From assembly GCA_022432975.1 (NCBI GenBank), contig CM039516.1, forward strand, positions 33,195,157-33,259,156: a DNA stretch of 64,000 nt, given 5' to 3'. Shown piece by piece: positions 32,381 through 44,128 of this stretch; position 1 is the stretch's first letter, and each line of letters begins with the position of its first letter. The notes beneath the pieces were generated by a model, which saw nothing but the letters and a program-made list of their open reading frames with translations, did no database searches and was not told the origin of the DNA. The stretch comes from Begonia masoniana. Lineage: Eukaryota > Streptophyta > Magnoliopsida > Cucurbitales > Begoniaceae. Position numbers and translations under genes: made by a program.

Positions 32381-33891
32381 CTATTATTAGACCTCCATTC
32401 TTTGATGGAAATGACTATGTCTATTGAAAGTCTAGGATGAGAATTTTTGTTCAGGCTATGGACTATGATATATGGAATATTATTGAATATGGACCATTTA
32501 GAGCCATGAAAACTGAAAACGAGATTAGTGTTCCTAAGGCCCCTCATGAATTGACAGAATCCGATAAGAGAAATTTGAGTATAAATGCTAAAGGTGTTAA
32601 CACCTTATACTGTGCACTGAACAGAGACGAGTTTAACAGAGTTCAAGGGTGTGATAATGCACAGGAGATATGACATTTATTAGAAGTCACGCATGAAGGA
32701 ACCAACCAAGTAAAATAGAATAAATTGAGCATGTTAGTTCACGATTATGAATTATTTTCTATGGAAAAAGAAGAATCCATTAGTTCAATGTTTACTAGAT
32801 TTACTAACATTACTAATGGCTTAAAAGCGCTTGGTAATATTTACTACAGCGAAGAACAGGTAAGGAAAATTCTGAGATGCCTACCGAGAGCATGGCAACC
32901 AAAAGTGACAGCCATACAAGAGACTATGGATCTCAAAGTGCTCAAACTTGAAGAGCTCATTGGCTCTTTAATGACTCATGAGATAACCATAAGAGCCAAT
33001 GACAAGGAAGATCTCAAGGAGAAAGAGATCAGCAAAAAGAAGGATATAGCGCTTAAGGCTTCCTCGAGCAAACAAGATGACTCTAAGGAAGAAGATGAAG
33101 AGGAGGACATAGCTCTTATTACTAAAAGATTCAGCAAGTTTCTTCAGAGAAAAAGGATGCATGGAAGGAAATTCTCTAGAGGAGAAAAACCTCAAAAGGA
33201 TAAGAAGATAACTTGTTTTGAATGCGGAAAGCCAGGACATATCAAGGCCGAATGTCCTCAAGCAAAGAAAGGCCCCAAGAAATTCAAGAAGATGACAATG
33301 AAGGCCACATGGGATGATATTGAGAGTGACACTTCCTCAAAAGATGAGGAAGTAGTCAACCTGTGCTTCATGGCCAAAGAGGATGAGGTTAGTCATTCTT
33401 CTAGTGACAGTGAAACCGATGATGGTGATATGATTGATGTTTTTAATGACTTAGTTAAGCAATTTGGCATGCTTAAGTCTAAATACAACCTGTTGAAAAA
33501 GTCAAATGTGGATTTAGTTGAAAAGCATGCTAAAGAGATTAATTTACAGGAAATGAAAACTAAGGATCTCAAAAGTAAAAATGAGAATCTGAATAATATT
33601 GTTCTGAAATTCACTAACGGTAGTAAGAATTTGAACATGCTGTTAGGTAGTCAGAGGGTAACATTTGATAAAGCAGGCCTAGGATATGAAAAGTTTAATA
33701 AAAAGAAAGCATATAAGAATTTCTTTGTTAAATCAACTGCATGCCATGCTTGTAATGAGATAGGACATAAATCATATGAATGTCCTCTGAAACTTGATAA
33801 GAAATCGAGTGGAAGATTACAGTGGGTTCCTAAAGGAACCAAAACTAACACTAGGACCCAAAAGATTTGGGTACCTAAGAAGAACATCTGA
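32381..33891 (+). pseudogene. Copia Gag with two CCHC knuckles
   Basis: The gag core opens with a PFFDGNDYVYWKSRM-like motif (a stop replaces the first W: TGA in VY*KSRM) and continues AHELTESDKRNL-like and NALNRDEFNRVQ-type segments. Stops occur at 32,672 (TGA, usually W) and 32,716 (TAG). From 32,725 a 388-codon frame stays open: LHDYELFSMEKEESISSMF, the LPRAWQPKVTAIQE region, an acidic patch (EEDEEEDIAL), a CFECGKPGHIKAECP zinc knuckle at about 33,213-33,257, a coiled-coil stretch, and a second knuckle CHACNEIGHKSYECP at 33,742-33,786. It would form the retrotransposon particle if intact. Confidence 0.88.
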
Positions 33892-33899
33892 TTTCTATT

Positions 33900-34343
33900 T
33901 TGCAGGTTGATTGCTCTCCAGGAAAAAATCAGTGGTTCCTCGACAGTGGATGCTCGAAGTATATGACGGGAGACTCAACCAAATTTGCTGTTGTCAACAA
34001 GAAGAAAGAGAATGTCACTTTTGGTGGAAACCAAAAGGGTAAAATCGTTGGCATTGGCAACATAGATAACCCTGCTAATCCTATTATAGAAAATATTTTG
34101 CTGGTAGAAGGGTTAAAGCATAATCTGCTTAGTATAAGTCAACTGTGTGATAAGGGTTATAAAGTGATATTTAAATCAAATGAATGTGTGATTAATGAAG
34201 TCTCAAATAGCAAAGTTCTGTTCAAAGGTTATAGAAAAGAAAATGTTTATATTATTGATTTAGATAACTTTGAACAAGTTGATGAAAAATGTCTTGCTGT
34301 GAATCTGTTGGTTGATAGTTGGTCTTGGCATAGGAGATTATGA
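33900..34343 (+). pseudogene. Copia protease and pre-integrase region
   Basis: The frame opens with WFLDSGCSKYMTGD, the aspartic protease DSG active site, then FGGNQKGKIVGIG and NILLVEGLKHNLLSISQLC, and ends in SWSWHRRL at a TGA (34,341). The next frame carries VCEACQMGKQIKSSF, completing the HHCC zinc site of integrase. Its frame differs from gag, as is common between gag and pol. Confidence 0.88.
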
Positions 34344-34352
34344 CATGTAGGT

Positions 34353-35531
34353 ATGGATACCTTAGCTAAGATTACTAAGGATAATTTAGTTAGAGGGATT
34401 CTCAAGATATCCTTTGAGAAGGATAAGGTCTGTGAAGCTTGCCAAATGGGCAAGCAGATCAAAAGTTCCTTTGCATCAAAGAATGCAATATCTACTTCCA
34501 AGCCTCTTCAGCTTCTTCACATGGACTTCTTCGGTCCTTCTAATGTAGCCAGTCTAGGTGAAAAATTCTATGCCTATGTCGTTGTTGATGACTTCTCTAG
34601 ATTCACTTGGGTATACTTTCTGAAGTCAAAGGATGAAACCTTTGATACCTTCTCTAGCTTTAAGAAAAGAGTTCAAAATGAAAAGAAGCTCACCATTGTT
34701 GATATTCGTAGTGATCATGGTGGAGAATTTGAAAATGAGAAATTTGAACTCTTGTGTCTCAAATATGGAATTGAACACAATTTCTCCTCCCCTAGAACTC
34801 CTTAGCAAAATGGTGTTGTTGAGAGGAAAAATAGGTCTATCCAAGAGCTAGGTCGGACTATGCTCAATGAAAATTCCCTTTCAAAGTATTTCTGGGCTGA
34901 AACTGTTTCAACAGCCTGTTATGTGCTTAATCGGGTCTCCATAAGACCAATTCTTGAGAAAACTCCTTATGAGCTTTAGAATGGAAAAACTCCTTCTGTA
35001 AAATACTTTAGAGCTTTTGGATGTAAGTGCTTTATTCTAAACACCAAGGATAATTTGGGAAAATTCTATTCCAAATCTGATATTGGAATTTTCCTTGGTT
35101 ATTCTCTTTCCAGTAAAGCATATAGGGTGTTCAACAAAAGAATACTAGTTGTAAAAAAATCTGTGCATGTCAATTTTGATGACTCTCCACAACTCACAAT
35201 CAATGTGGATGAGGATGATACCTTAGAAAAGCAATTGGATTCTCTCTCCTTAGACAAACCTGTAGAAATCTTTCAAGGAGAAAATTCCCTAGGATCTTCC
35301 TCAAAATCCTTAGAAATTGTCCTAGTCAAGGATGAAAATAGTGCTCTACCTAGGGACTGGAAATTTGTTAAAAATCATCCCTTAGATGAAGTTTTAGGTG
35401 ACCCTTCCTTAGAAGTGAAGACTAGATCCTCTCTTAGGAATCTCTGTGCCAATGTGGCATTTATTTCACAAGTTGAACCTAAGAAATTCGAGGAAGTAGA
35501 GCATGATGAAAACTGGATTGTGGCTATGTAG
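34353..35531 (+). pseudogene. Copia integrase
   Basis: Integrase core with the DDE residues in LLHMDFFGPSNVASLG, IRSDHGGEFENEKFELLCL and QNGVVERKNRSIQELGRT. The C-terminal part (FRAFGCKCFILNTKDNLGKF, SDIGIFLGYSLSSKAYRVFN) runs to 35,531. Stops at 34,803-34,805 (TAG), 34,977-34,979 (TAG) and 35,529-35,531 (TAG) each fall where the family usually has Q or a similar residue. Confidence 0.9.
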
Positions 35532-36985
35532 GAAAAGCTAAACCAATTTGAAAGGAACAATATTTGGGAACTTGTTACAAAACCAGTTGATCATCCAATT
35601 ATAGGAACAAAATGATTGTTTAAAAATAAGATGGATGAAAATGACATAGTTATTAGAAACAAAGCTAGGTTAGTTGCCAAAGATTATAACCAAGAAGAAG
35701 GAATAGACTTTGAGGAAACTTTTGCTCCTGTAGCTAGACTAGAATCTATTAGGATGCTTTTAGCCTATGCTTGCTACAAAAACTTCATACTCTTTCAAAT
35801 GGATGTAAAGAGTACTTTTTTAAATGGGTATATCATGGAAGAAGTTTATGTAGAGCATCCCTTAGGATTTGAAGACTATGTAAAGTCTGACCATGCATAC
35901 AAACTTAGGAAAGCTCTCTACGAACTTAAGCAGACTCCTAGAACTTGGTATGATAGGTTGAAGAATTTCCTTGAGGAAAGGAAGTTCAAAAAGGGTAATA
36001 CCGATTCAACCCTGTTTACCATGCAAAAGGAAAAAGATATTCTCTTAGTTCAAATCTATGTAGATGACATCATATTCGGATCTACAAATGTTTCACTTTG
36101 TAATGAGTTTTCCACTGTTATGCAAAGTGAGTTTGAAATGAGTATGATGGGAAAGTTAAAATTCTTCTTAAGATTTCAAATTAGTCAAAAATCCGATGGT
36201 ATTTTCTTCTGTCAAGAAAAATACATCAAAGACCTCCTAAAAAGATTTGCATTAGATTCCTCTAAGTCCTCTAGAACTCCCATGAGTACTACAACCAAAC
36301 AGGATAAAGATGAAAACGGAATAAGTATTGATATTAAAAAATATCGTGGTATGATTGGATCTCTTTTATATCTGATAGCTAGTAGGCCCGATATCCTATT
36401 TAGTGTGTGCTTATATGCTAAATTTCAAGCTGCCCCTAAAAAATCTCACTTAACTGTTGTCAAAAGAATTTTCAAATATTTAAGTGGGACATATGACTTA
36501 GGTTTATGGTACCCGAAGGGTATTTCTTTCGATCTAATAGAATATTCATATTCTGATTATGCTGGAAGTCTGATAGATAAGAAAAGCACAAGTGGCACTT
36601 GTCAGTTTCTTGATGAATCTCTTGTGTCCTGGTATTCTAAGAAACAAAATTCTGTAGCACTTTCAACTGCCGAGAGTGAATATATTGCTGCTGGTAGTTG
36701 TTGTGCTCAAATGCTTTGGATGAAGCAAACTTTAGAAGATTATAATCTTTTCTATGATAGGATTCTTATTCGGTGTGACAACACCAGTGCCATTAACATT
36801 TCAAAGAATCCAATCCATTATTCTAGAACAAAACATATCGAGATTAGATACCATTTTATTAGAGATCATGTTCAAAAAAGTGATATTACATTAGAATTTG
36901 TCAATTCTGCTGATCAATTAGCAGATATCTTTACCAAGCCTTTGGATGAAAAAATGTTCAATAATATAAGAATATGGTTAGGTCT
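35532..36985 (+). pseudogene. Copia reverse transcriptase and RNase H
   Basis: A TGA at 35,613 replaces a conserved W before LFKNK. From 35,616 the frame is open for 467 codons. Reverse transcriptase motifs are [44 protein letters not shown] and the catalytic YVDD at 36,057-36,068. RNase H motifs are [48 protein letters not shown] and [13 protein letters not shown]. The last codons before RNase H end are split by the solo LTR at 36,986; a few codons with LIRIEKN and a stop follow at 39,471. Reverse transcriptase looks the best preserved part. Confidence 0.93.
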
Positions 36986-39470
36986 TGTAACGCCCAGAAA
37001 TTTCGGTTATGGGTTTTGAGTTTTAGATTTTCTGGTATTTATATTTTAAGCCTTATAGCGTTTTAATTCTTAGAAATAGTAAATTAAGTCCAATTAGTGA
37101 ACGGTAAGTTTTGTTTGAACCCTAGGAATAAGTTGGAATATTTGGAAGAATAAGAGAATTTTGGAGGAACTAAATCGATAGGTTAATTAATGAGTCTAAG
37201 CAAGAAATTAATAAAAAGGGCATTTAAGTAATTTTAGGTCAAAATTGTTATAAAATTAAATAACCTCATCTTTTTCCCTAATTTCTCTCCTCTCCCCTAC
37301 GTGAATCGATTTCTCCCCTCCCTCAGACGAAACTTTCTTCTCCCACGGCAATTTTCAATCGGCCGACGACTCCTCCGATTTCTGGCGTCTTCCTTCAAGT
37401 TTCCTTCTCTAAATCGATACTCTAGGTAAGTTCTATATTTTGGGCTAGTTTAGTTGTTTTAGGGTTGATTTTGGGTTAGGGTTTAGTGAAAAATTTACGG
37501 ATTTGTGAGAAATTGGTAGGATTGCTAGATTATTGCCCATTAATGATGTATTGGTTGTTATTATAGGTAGGTAGAAAGAATTAATGGTGTGGGTGATATT
37601 TATGGTTAAGTTTTGGGTTGTTGGAGAGTTGTTGGAAGCCATTAATGGAGTTTGTAAATTTATGAGCGTGTAGTGCTCGATGAAATGTCCGAATGAAATG
37701 AATTAGAGTTTTTGGAAAATTTGTCTTAGCTTAGGGTTTCGTTTAGTTTTGAATTCGATAATTCAGAGTCGATACTAATGACGTGTTATGAAAATGCCTT
37801 AGGTAATCCAAGCTCTCAGGGCGGTGCTCGGCATATCTAGGACGCCAGGTAAGTGAGTGTTAGGTTTCTGGCTCTAAAAGCCCTACGTCGTATCTATGTT
37901 AAAATGGTGTGTTGTGATGATAATGTTTGGTTATAGTAGGGACTTGGGCGAGTCGGGTAACCTAGGATTTAGCGTTCGCTATTAGTTTAGAGTTTTGTCC
38001 GCCTATGGGCTAGAAACGTTAGGAGAATGTTAGAAATCTCGTTTGATGAATGTTGTATGTGTATATCTTCTCATGCATCATGTTTTTATGAAATATGCAT
38101 ACGAACTATTTACGAGCATGTTTTTATAAAGATTGAAATAAAGAACGATAATGAATTACAGATGTCACGAGTTCTCACGGGGTAGGCACAGTTCTTACGG
38201 GGCAAGTCATGGTTCTCACGGGGCAAGATTGTGGTCTACTAAGTAGACAAATATGTTAATGTTAACGAAACAAAACGAGATGTACATGTTTTACAAATGT
38301 CATGCATATATGTAAATGTTATGTTTAGTGCATTCCTTACTAAGCATTAGGCTTAATGTGTTTATTGTGTGATGTAGGTGACGAAGACGTAGGTGAGGAA
38401 CTCCCTCCCGATGATCAGGCATAGGTGGTTGGTGGACAGAGCTCGTGGCGACGGGGCGTGTTTTGGCTAGGCTGGATGACCCGTGAGTGTACTCCGAGCG
38501 TTTTGTGGTAAATAAGTGCGAACTGGATCGATTTTGGATGAAGTGATAAATTTTAGGAAGTATAGAGAAGTTTGATATTTTAGGAATTGTATAGTGGATG
38601 TAGGCTTGGAGTAGTGTTGTTTAGAATGATTTGATGAACGTTATTGTTTTGGAGATGTCTTAAAGATTTCAACTTTTATGTTTAACTTTTGTGTTATGAA
38701 TTAGATTAGATGATATCTGATGATTCTAGGTATTTTAAACCGTAAGGATTAGCTCGGTTTTTAGAGCGATCCATGCAGTCCGTTTCGGGAATTTATGTCG
38801 TGTCTTGGTTATGTTTAGACTATACTCTGAGAAGTGTTTTGAGGATTGTTATCTTAATAAATATATGGTGATTAAGGGTTGCCTTTGTGAGTTGTGCTGA
38901 GCGTTGATGAAAGAAAGAAAAAAAAAAGGGAAGAAGAAGTGTAGGGGCAACTCTCTGGAATTTAGATTCCAGAGAGGTTGCCGATCGATCACCGCAAGCG
39001 GCGATCGATCGGCAACTAAAGGCTTAGCGCTCTGGTTTTCCACAGCGCTAGCCGATCGATCGGCCAAGGGGGGTCGATCGATCGATTGTGGGATTGGTTA
39101 AGTGCTCTGGTTGTCCAGAGCGCTAGCCGATCGATCGGCCAAAAGAGGGCCGATCAATCGGCTGTTTTCTTTTGGGCGAAGGCGATCGATCGGCCAACAA
39201 GCGGCCGATCGATCGGCTGATGGTGGATAGCAATTTTATCCCTCTTTCGAGCGCTCCTCCCCGTTGCTTTTATCTATTGCCTTCCTTATGGCTTTCTTGA
39301 TAGTTTGATCAACTTAGATTTTTGGTTTAGAGCTGATGTATAAAGTGTGATGTATAAAAAAAAAATAATATATATATACATAGGAAATTTTCCACAAACT
39401 TACGAGGTCTTAAGTAAAGTTTATGTCATGGCTAGTCCGTTGCGGCCCTGACCGGGTCAGGGTCGTCACA
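36986..39470. mobile_element. Solo LTR (family S, copy 2), TSD GGTCT
   Basis: 2,485 bp, starts TGTAACGCCC, ends GGTCGTCACA, flanked by GGTCT (36,981-36,985 and 39,471-39,475). It is the inverted relative of 7,639-10,158: both contain the GGTCAGGG terminal motif, the CCCCGTGAGAA unit (here about three, reversed) and the CCAGGTAAGTG/GGTTTCTGGC stretch (here near 37,845-37,880). A GCCGATCGATCGGC-rich area lies at 38,980-39,225. No coding domain. Confidence 0.85.
38980..39225. repeat. GATCGATCG palindrome cluster
   Basis: At least eight CGATCGATCG-type cores separated by GCGCTAGC and GCTCTGG motifs. Similar clusters occur in the solo LTR at 30,960-31,380 and near 43,600 in the 28,892-45,490 LTR. 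Confidence 0.7.
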
Positions 39471-39669
39471 GGTCTCATTCGGATTGAGAAAAATTAATGT
39501 TCTTTTTATGTTGGAGAATATTGAACAATAGAGCAAATTTGTCCATGAAGGCATGGACGTTGTCACAATGGACGTTAACAATGTTGTCAAAATGGACGAT
39601 TTCCAAAATTTCCTTCTCTGTGAAAACGTGGTCACTATGGACGTTGACCGTGGACGTTAACAATGGACG

Positions 39670-41861
39670 TTGTCAATGGACTTTGACGATGGACGTTCAC
39701 CTAATGGTCTATATAAACTCTTTCAAAAGGGAACAGAAACCCTAAGTTTCAAATTTCCCTCTCAAACACCTCTCAACCCTTTCCTTCGCCCAGCGACTCC
39801 TTTCCGTCTCTGTTCGTCGGCGCCGATCTCTAATCCTTCTACTCTGTCTCTCAAGCTCAGATTATTATCTATGGCTTCTTCCTCTAGGGCTCCCCAAGTC
39901 TTCGCAAGGAAGAAACAGAAGACTTCTCAACCGACAAACTCCCAATCTGTCGTTGTTCTTTCTCCCCTTCAATGGCCGAATCACGAGTTCATTAACCAAG
40001 CTGCTTTTAATAGGTACTATGAATGTTATGAATTTAGACCTATTATTCGCTCTCGAGGAGTAGTCTTTGGAGATTTATCTGGTCTGGACCTTGAGAACTC
40101 TTTACTAAGGATGGGGCTAATGGGTCTATTTGTTTTAGAGCCACATTATTGTGCAACCCCTATTATGATGTTTTATGCCAATTTGGAACATTCTACGCAT
40201 CCTTTTGTCCTCAGGAGCTATGTCTATGGAAGACATATTGAACTTACTCAAGAAAGTCTCCATGACATCCTGCAATGTGAGTTTCTGAATGGATTTAAGA
40301 AATATTTTGAGGTAGCAAAGATTCCATCTTTTCTTGAAAGACCTGCAGGCAAGGAATTAGTGAAATTAATCGTCAAGGATCCCAATTCCTCTCCCCTGAA
40401 GCTGAAGAGTAAGGATTTAAATCTTAGGGCTAAGATTTTCCACCAGATGATTCACTATAACATTCTGCCCGTTGAAGGTCATCGCGATCATGTTAGTGGA
40501 ATGGATCTTTTCATTCTTGGACAGTTCTTCAAAGCTGAACCATTCCATGTTGGCTACATTATTTTAAATTGGATGCTTCAAGTAGTCGGCAATCAGTCCA
40601 AGTCACTGCCTTACAACCTTCTAATTACAAAGATTCTTCTCCGTTTTGGAGTCCACTTTCCAGATTCTGACCAAGTCTTATCCCTAAAGAAGATTGATTT
40701 CTTTTCCTCCTCCACCTTGTCCCGAATGGGAATCACAAGAGATGATCAAGGTGTGTTGGGTGAGAAAGGTGGTCACCGTGATGTGTCAAGGTGCCTGTTA
40801 ATTGAAGAAGAAGAGGAAGATGGCTCTCCAGATGACATTTGTCTTCCTGCCCTTGCCCCTCTACCACCTCTAGTTCTCCTCATTCAAGCTTCTGAAGAGG
40901 TTGGTCATGATCAATTTCCCCTCCAAGAACCTTTCAGTGATCCTGATCCTCCTTTAGTCTAAGCTGATCTCCCACATTTACCCAGTCCAATTTGTGCTCC
41001 CCCTCCCACTCCTGCACCCTCTCTGCCAGCACGCCCTCGTCATCGATCTAGAGTTCCTCCCAGTTCTACACCAAGGCATAATCTCTCTGAAGAACTCCAG
41101 GATGAACTTAGAGCCAGTATTGCCAACCTTGGGACTAGTATTGATTCTTTTCAATCAGTGTATCTCTCCAATCATGGTCAATTTGCAGCTCTTGTCCTGT
41201 CTCAACTTGAAAATCTTGCTGCTGCAAATCAAAGACTACTCACTTGTATTGAATTGCTGGAATCCAATCACAGTTCAGCTATTGCTTCTGTCAATCATCG
41301 TATTGCTCAAGCTGAACTCGAGAATAGCAAAGTCATAGATGATGTCATCTCATTAGTTAGATTCCATTCCAATCTGGTCACCACACAATTGCAGCGCGAA
41401 TCTGCTAGGGTCTTCACTCAATTTAGTGATCTCAGGGACCTTTTAATCAAGAGTGATGGTGTGACCATTCATGGGGCTGCGGCCTTAGAAGGTCGTGGAG
41501 AAACCCCTGAATCAGCTCCTTCAGCTGCTCCTTCACTTACTGAGCATCTGGATGTTGCTCAGGGTGTTAGGCCTGCTGCTGGTGTAGAGGCAGCTCCTTA
41601 TGGAGACGAGCCACTGCCTGCACCTATCCTTCTACTCTTGCAACTGTTCATGCTGATCCTGCCAGTGCTGACCATATAGATATTCCTATTGCAGATGCAG
41701 GTGATGCTCCTTTTGTTGTCAATGTTCCTCCTCCTCCTCCAGTTGAGGCCATTAATCCTCTGGCAGCAACCCCTTCCCCTCCAGTCCAGTTTGATTTTCT
41801 TAGTCAATTAGGGGCTCTTATGGGATGGGACACTCCCTCTTCTCCGGAGTCTGAGCATTAG
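39670..41861 (+). pseudogene. Third ORF of copia element (plant transposon-protein type), with stop and frameshift
   Basis: A 430-codon frame is open from 39,670; the likely start is MASSSRAPQVFARKKQKTSQ at 39,871. The core (FINQAAFNRYYECYEFRPII, LEPHYCATPIMMFYANLEHS, VYGRHIELTQESLHDILQC) resembles the putative plant transposon protein domain found downstream of pol in many plant retroelements. After TAA at 40,960 the same frame continues with a coiled-coil (LENLAAANQRLLTCIELLES) to about 41,635, where a frameshift leads to a proline-rich tail ending at TAG 41,861. I see no signal peptide or clear transmembrane segment, so an envelope role is not supported. Function unknown. Confidence 0.75.
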
Positions 41862-42100
41862 GATTCATCTTTTCGTTTTGTAACTAATACTATTTTATTA
41901 TGCCTGATATTTTTATGGGATGTTTCAGTTTTATTCTTGATGTTTCTCCTTTGTTTGTGCTGAATGCTATACGTTATTTTTGATAATGTCAAAGGGGGAG
42001 ATAAAATATGCTACTGATAAATGAAATTTCACTTAGTTGTATGCACAGAGTATGGGGGAGTTAGAGAACTTTGTTAATCATTATATATTTTTGTCATCAT
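41862..42100 (+). other. Copia 3' untranslated segment
   Basis: Contains GTCAAAGGGGGAGAT at about 41,988-42,002, an upstream copy of the polypurine tract, and no coding frame. Confidence 0.7.
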
Positions 42101-42115
42101 CAAAAAGGGGGAGAT
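42101..42115 (+). promoter_or_regulatory. Copia polypurine tract
   Basis: AAAAAGGGGGAGAT directly precedes the 3' LTR start TGTTAGC. Confidence 0.92.
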
Positions 42116-43332
42116 TGTTAGCTTAAATGCGTTTAAGTTTTAAGTAACTATATTTTTGATGATTATGTTTAATCTGGATAAATATGATTAACATGATATT
42201 GGTGGACTGTTGATTAAGTTTAATAAGAAATATATAAACTGATGAGTATGAATAATATGAAATTTACGAACTGGATAATTGGTTTATTATGTTTATTTTA
42301 TTTATTTAGAAATGCCCTTTGAAAAGGGTATTATGTTTTCTGACGATTTTTGGCTAAGTGTTAATAGTTAGTCTTAATCAATCGTCCACGGTCAAGACAG
42401 AATCAATCGTCCAAAGTATCACGTGAAAGTCAGGTGACTTCAGTCAAAATCAATTGTCCACGGCCAAGATAGAATAGTAAAGACGCAGTCGTCCACGATG
42501 AATAGTGAAGACGCAGTTGTTCACGATGAATAGTAAAGACGCAGTCGTCCACGATGAATAGTAAAGACGCAGTCGTCCACGCTCAAAGGAAAGACGATGT
42601 CGTCCAAAGTATTTGTCCACAACATCATTGTTCGAAGTACTTGTCCATAGCTTCATCGTCCAAAGTATTCAAACTGAAGCAAAGCTCAATCGTTCAAAGT
42701 CTCAATGCCAGACTTTAAAGACCGCGAGCGATAGTGATACCAGAATTCAAACGGCTATTTTTCTGCGTACAGACTACTTACAACGGTCATATTTTTGAAA
42801 GCAGATTACAGACGCGAAGCCGAATATAGACAGAGTATACATAGAAGAACAAAGCTTAGGAAAACAACTTTTGCCGAAATTCTCTCTAAATCCTAAGACG
42901 CAAAAGCTTTGTAATACTCTGTTATTTTTACTACACCCCTCTGCTCTTAAATTTGAGATTTATATCTTTGAGAGAGTGTAGCCGTGTGCAAACTGTATTC
43001 ATCTTGTAAAAGTTGTAAGGCCGTGATTGTTGCCCGTGAAGATCAATCAAAGTGTAAAAGGCAGTAGATCGACGTCCATGAAGTTCGATCTAGTTTTCTC
43101 TAGAGGAGAAGAAATGAATCTTCAAGGAGGAGCCTTAGAGCGTGGACGTAGGCAAGTTTGGCCGAACCACGTTAAAAACTACGGTGTCAATTTCTCTCTA
43201 TCTCTTACTATAGCTTGCTTGTTTATTTATTATAAACTTAGGGATTGCATACAAAAAGAGAAAACAATTAGGTTAAGAAATTAATTTTAAAAAGTCTAAT
43301 TCACCCCCCTCTTAGACCATAACGGTTCTACA
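42116..43332 (+). repeat. Copia 3' LTR (1,217 bp)
   Basis: Matches the 5' LTR with substitutions and indels. About 64 bp more of the GACGCAGTCGTCCACGATGA repeat (42,476-42,590) and about 36 bp near 43,030-43,070 account for the length difference. Confidence 0.93.
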
Positions 43333-44128
43333 GTTTTATCGTTCACAGTCCATGTGACTTCATTGTCCACGGGCTACATAACTCATCGCCCACAGACTAA
43401 CGTCCATAGACTTACTTAAACTTAACGTCCACAGACCACGTGGTTTTATCGTCCACAGTCCACGTGATTTCATTGTCCCCAGCTTTGGACTCACCTCTAA
43501 CTTTGGATGATGACTCATCCACTTACTCTAGACGACGTCCATACTTTGGACGACTACTAAAAACTTATAAAATCCCGACTCTAAACCATGCATTACCCGA
43601 TCGATCGCCCCTTCCTGGCGATTGATTGGCTAGCTCTCTGGATTTTGCCCAGAGAGCTGCCTTAATATTATTTCCCCTGTACTTACACATCATTCACTCA
43701 GAACTTCCAGAAACATTTAAAACATCAATATCAATTGTCATTTCATCAACGTTAGTATTTACACTATTCAGACACCAAGCATCCTAAAATGGGTTTCTAT
43801 ACAATTCATTCCATATCATCACCCATCAGCCCATTTAAACCCATAACCCTCAAAATACATAACTTATGCTCCCACGGGTCAAATTCGCACCGACTGCACA
43901 GCGCACTCCCACGTCATTCTTCTTCAATCAACTCATTCCTCGGGTGGAAGAACCACATTCTTACCTTACTCAAGATTACCTACACCATAAAAACATTCTA
44001 TGAGCTAAAAGGCTCAGTAAGCTTCGTAAATGAGACATGCATGCTGTGCTTATACAAGTCATAAAAATCATACTGTTCTTTCGTACATTCATATCTTTCA
44101 TATACTTTCATTACATATAGGAGGGGTG

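Larger units (their letters stand above)
29521..43332 (+). mobile_element. SIRE/Maximus-like Ty1/copia element, TSD GTTTT
   Basis: LTRs at 29,521-30,638 and 42,116-43,332 start TGTTAGCTTAAATGCG and end GGTTCTACA. GTTTT flanks the whole element (29,516-29,520 and 43,333-43,337). Primer-binding site, gag, protease, integrase, reverse transcriptase, RNase H, a long extra ORF and a polypurine tract follow in copia order. Subtracting two nested solo LTRs leaves about 9.7 kb. The size, two CCHC knuckles, a third ORF downstream of pol and the AAAGGGGGAGAT tract are all features of the SIRE/Maximus lineage. Multiple stops make it defective. Confidence 0.92.

Noticed and set aside
39670..40962. A cellular gene for the 430-codon ORF
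   Set aside because: It lies between copia pol and the copia 3' LTR, follows the polyprotein order of SIRE-like elements, and continues past its stop in the same frame.
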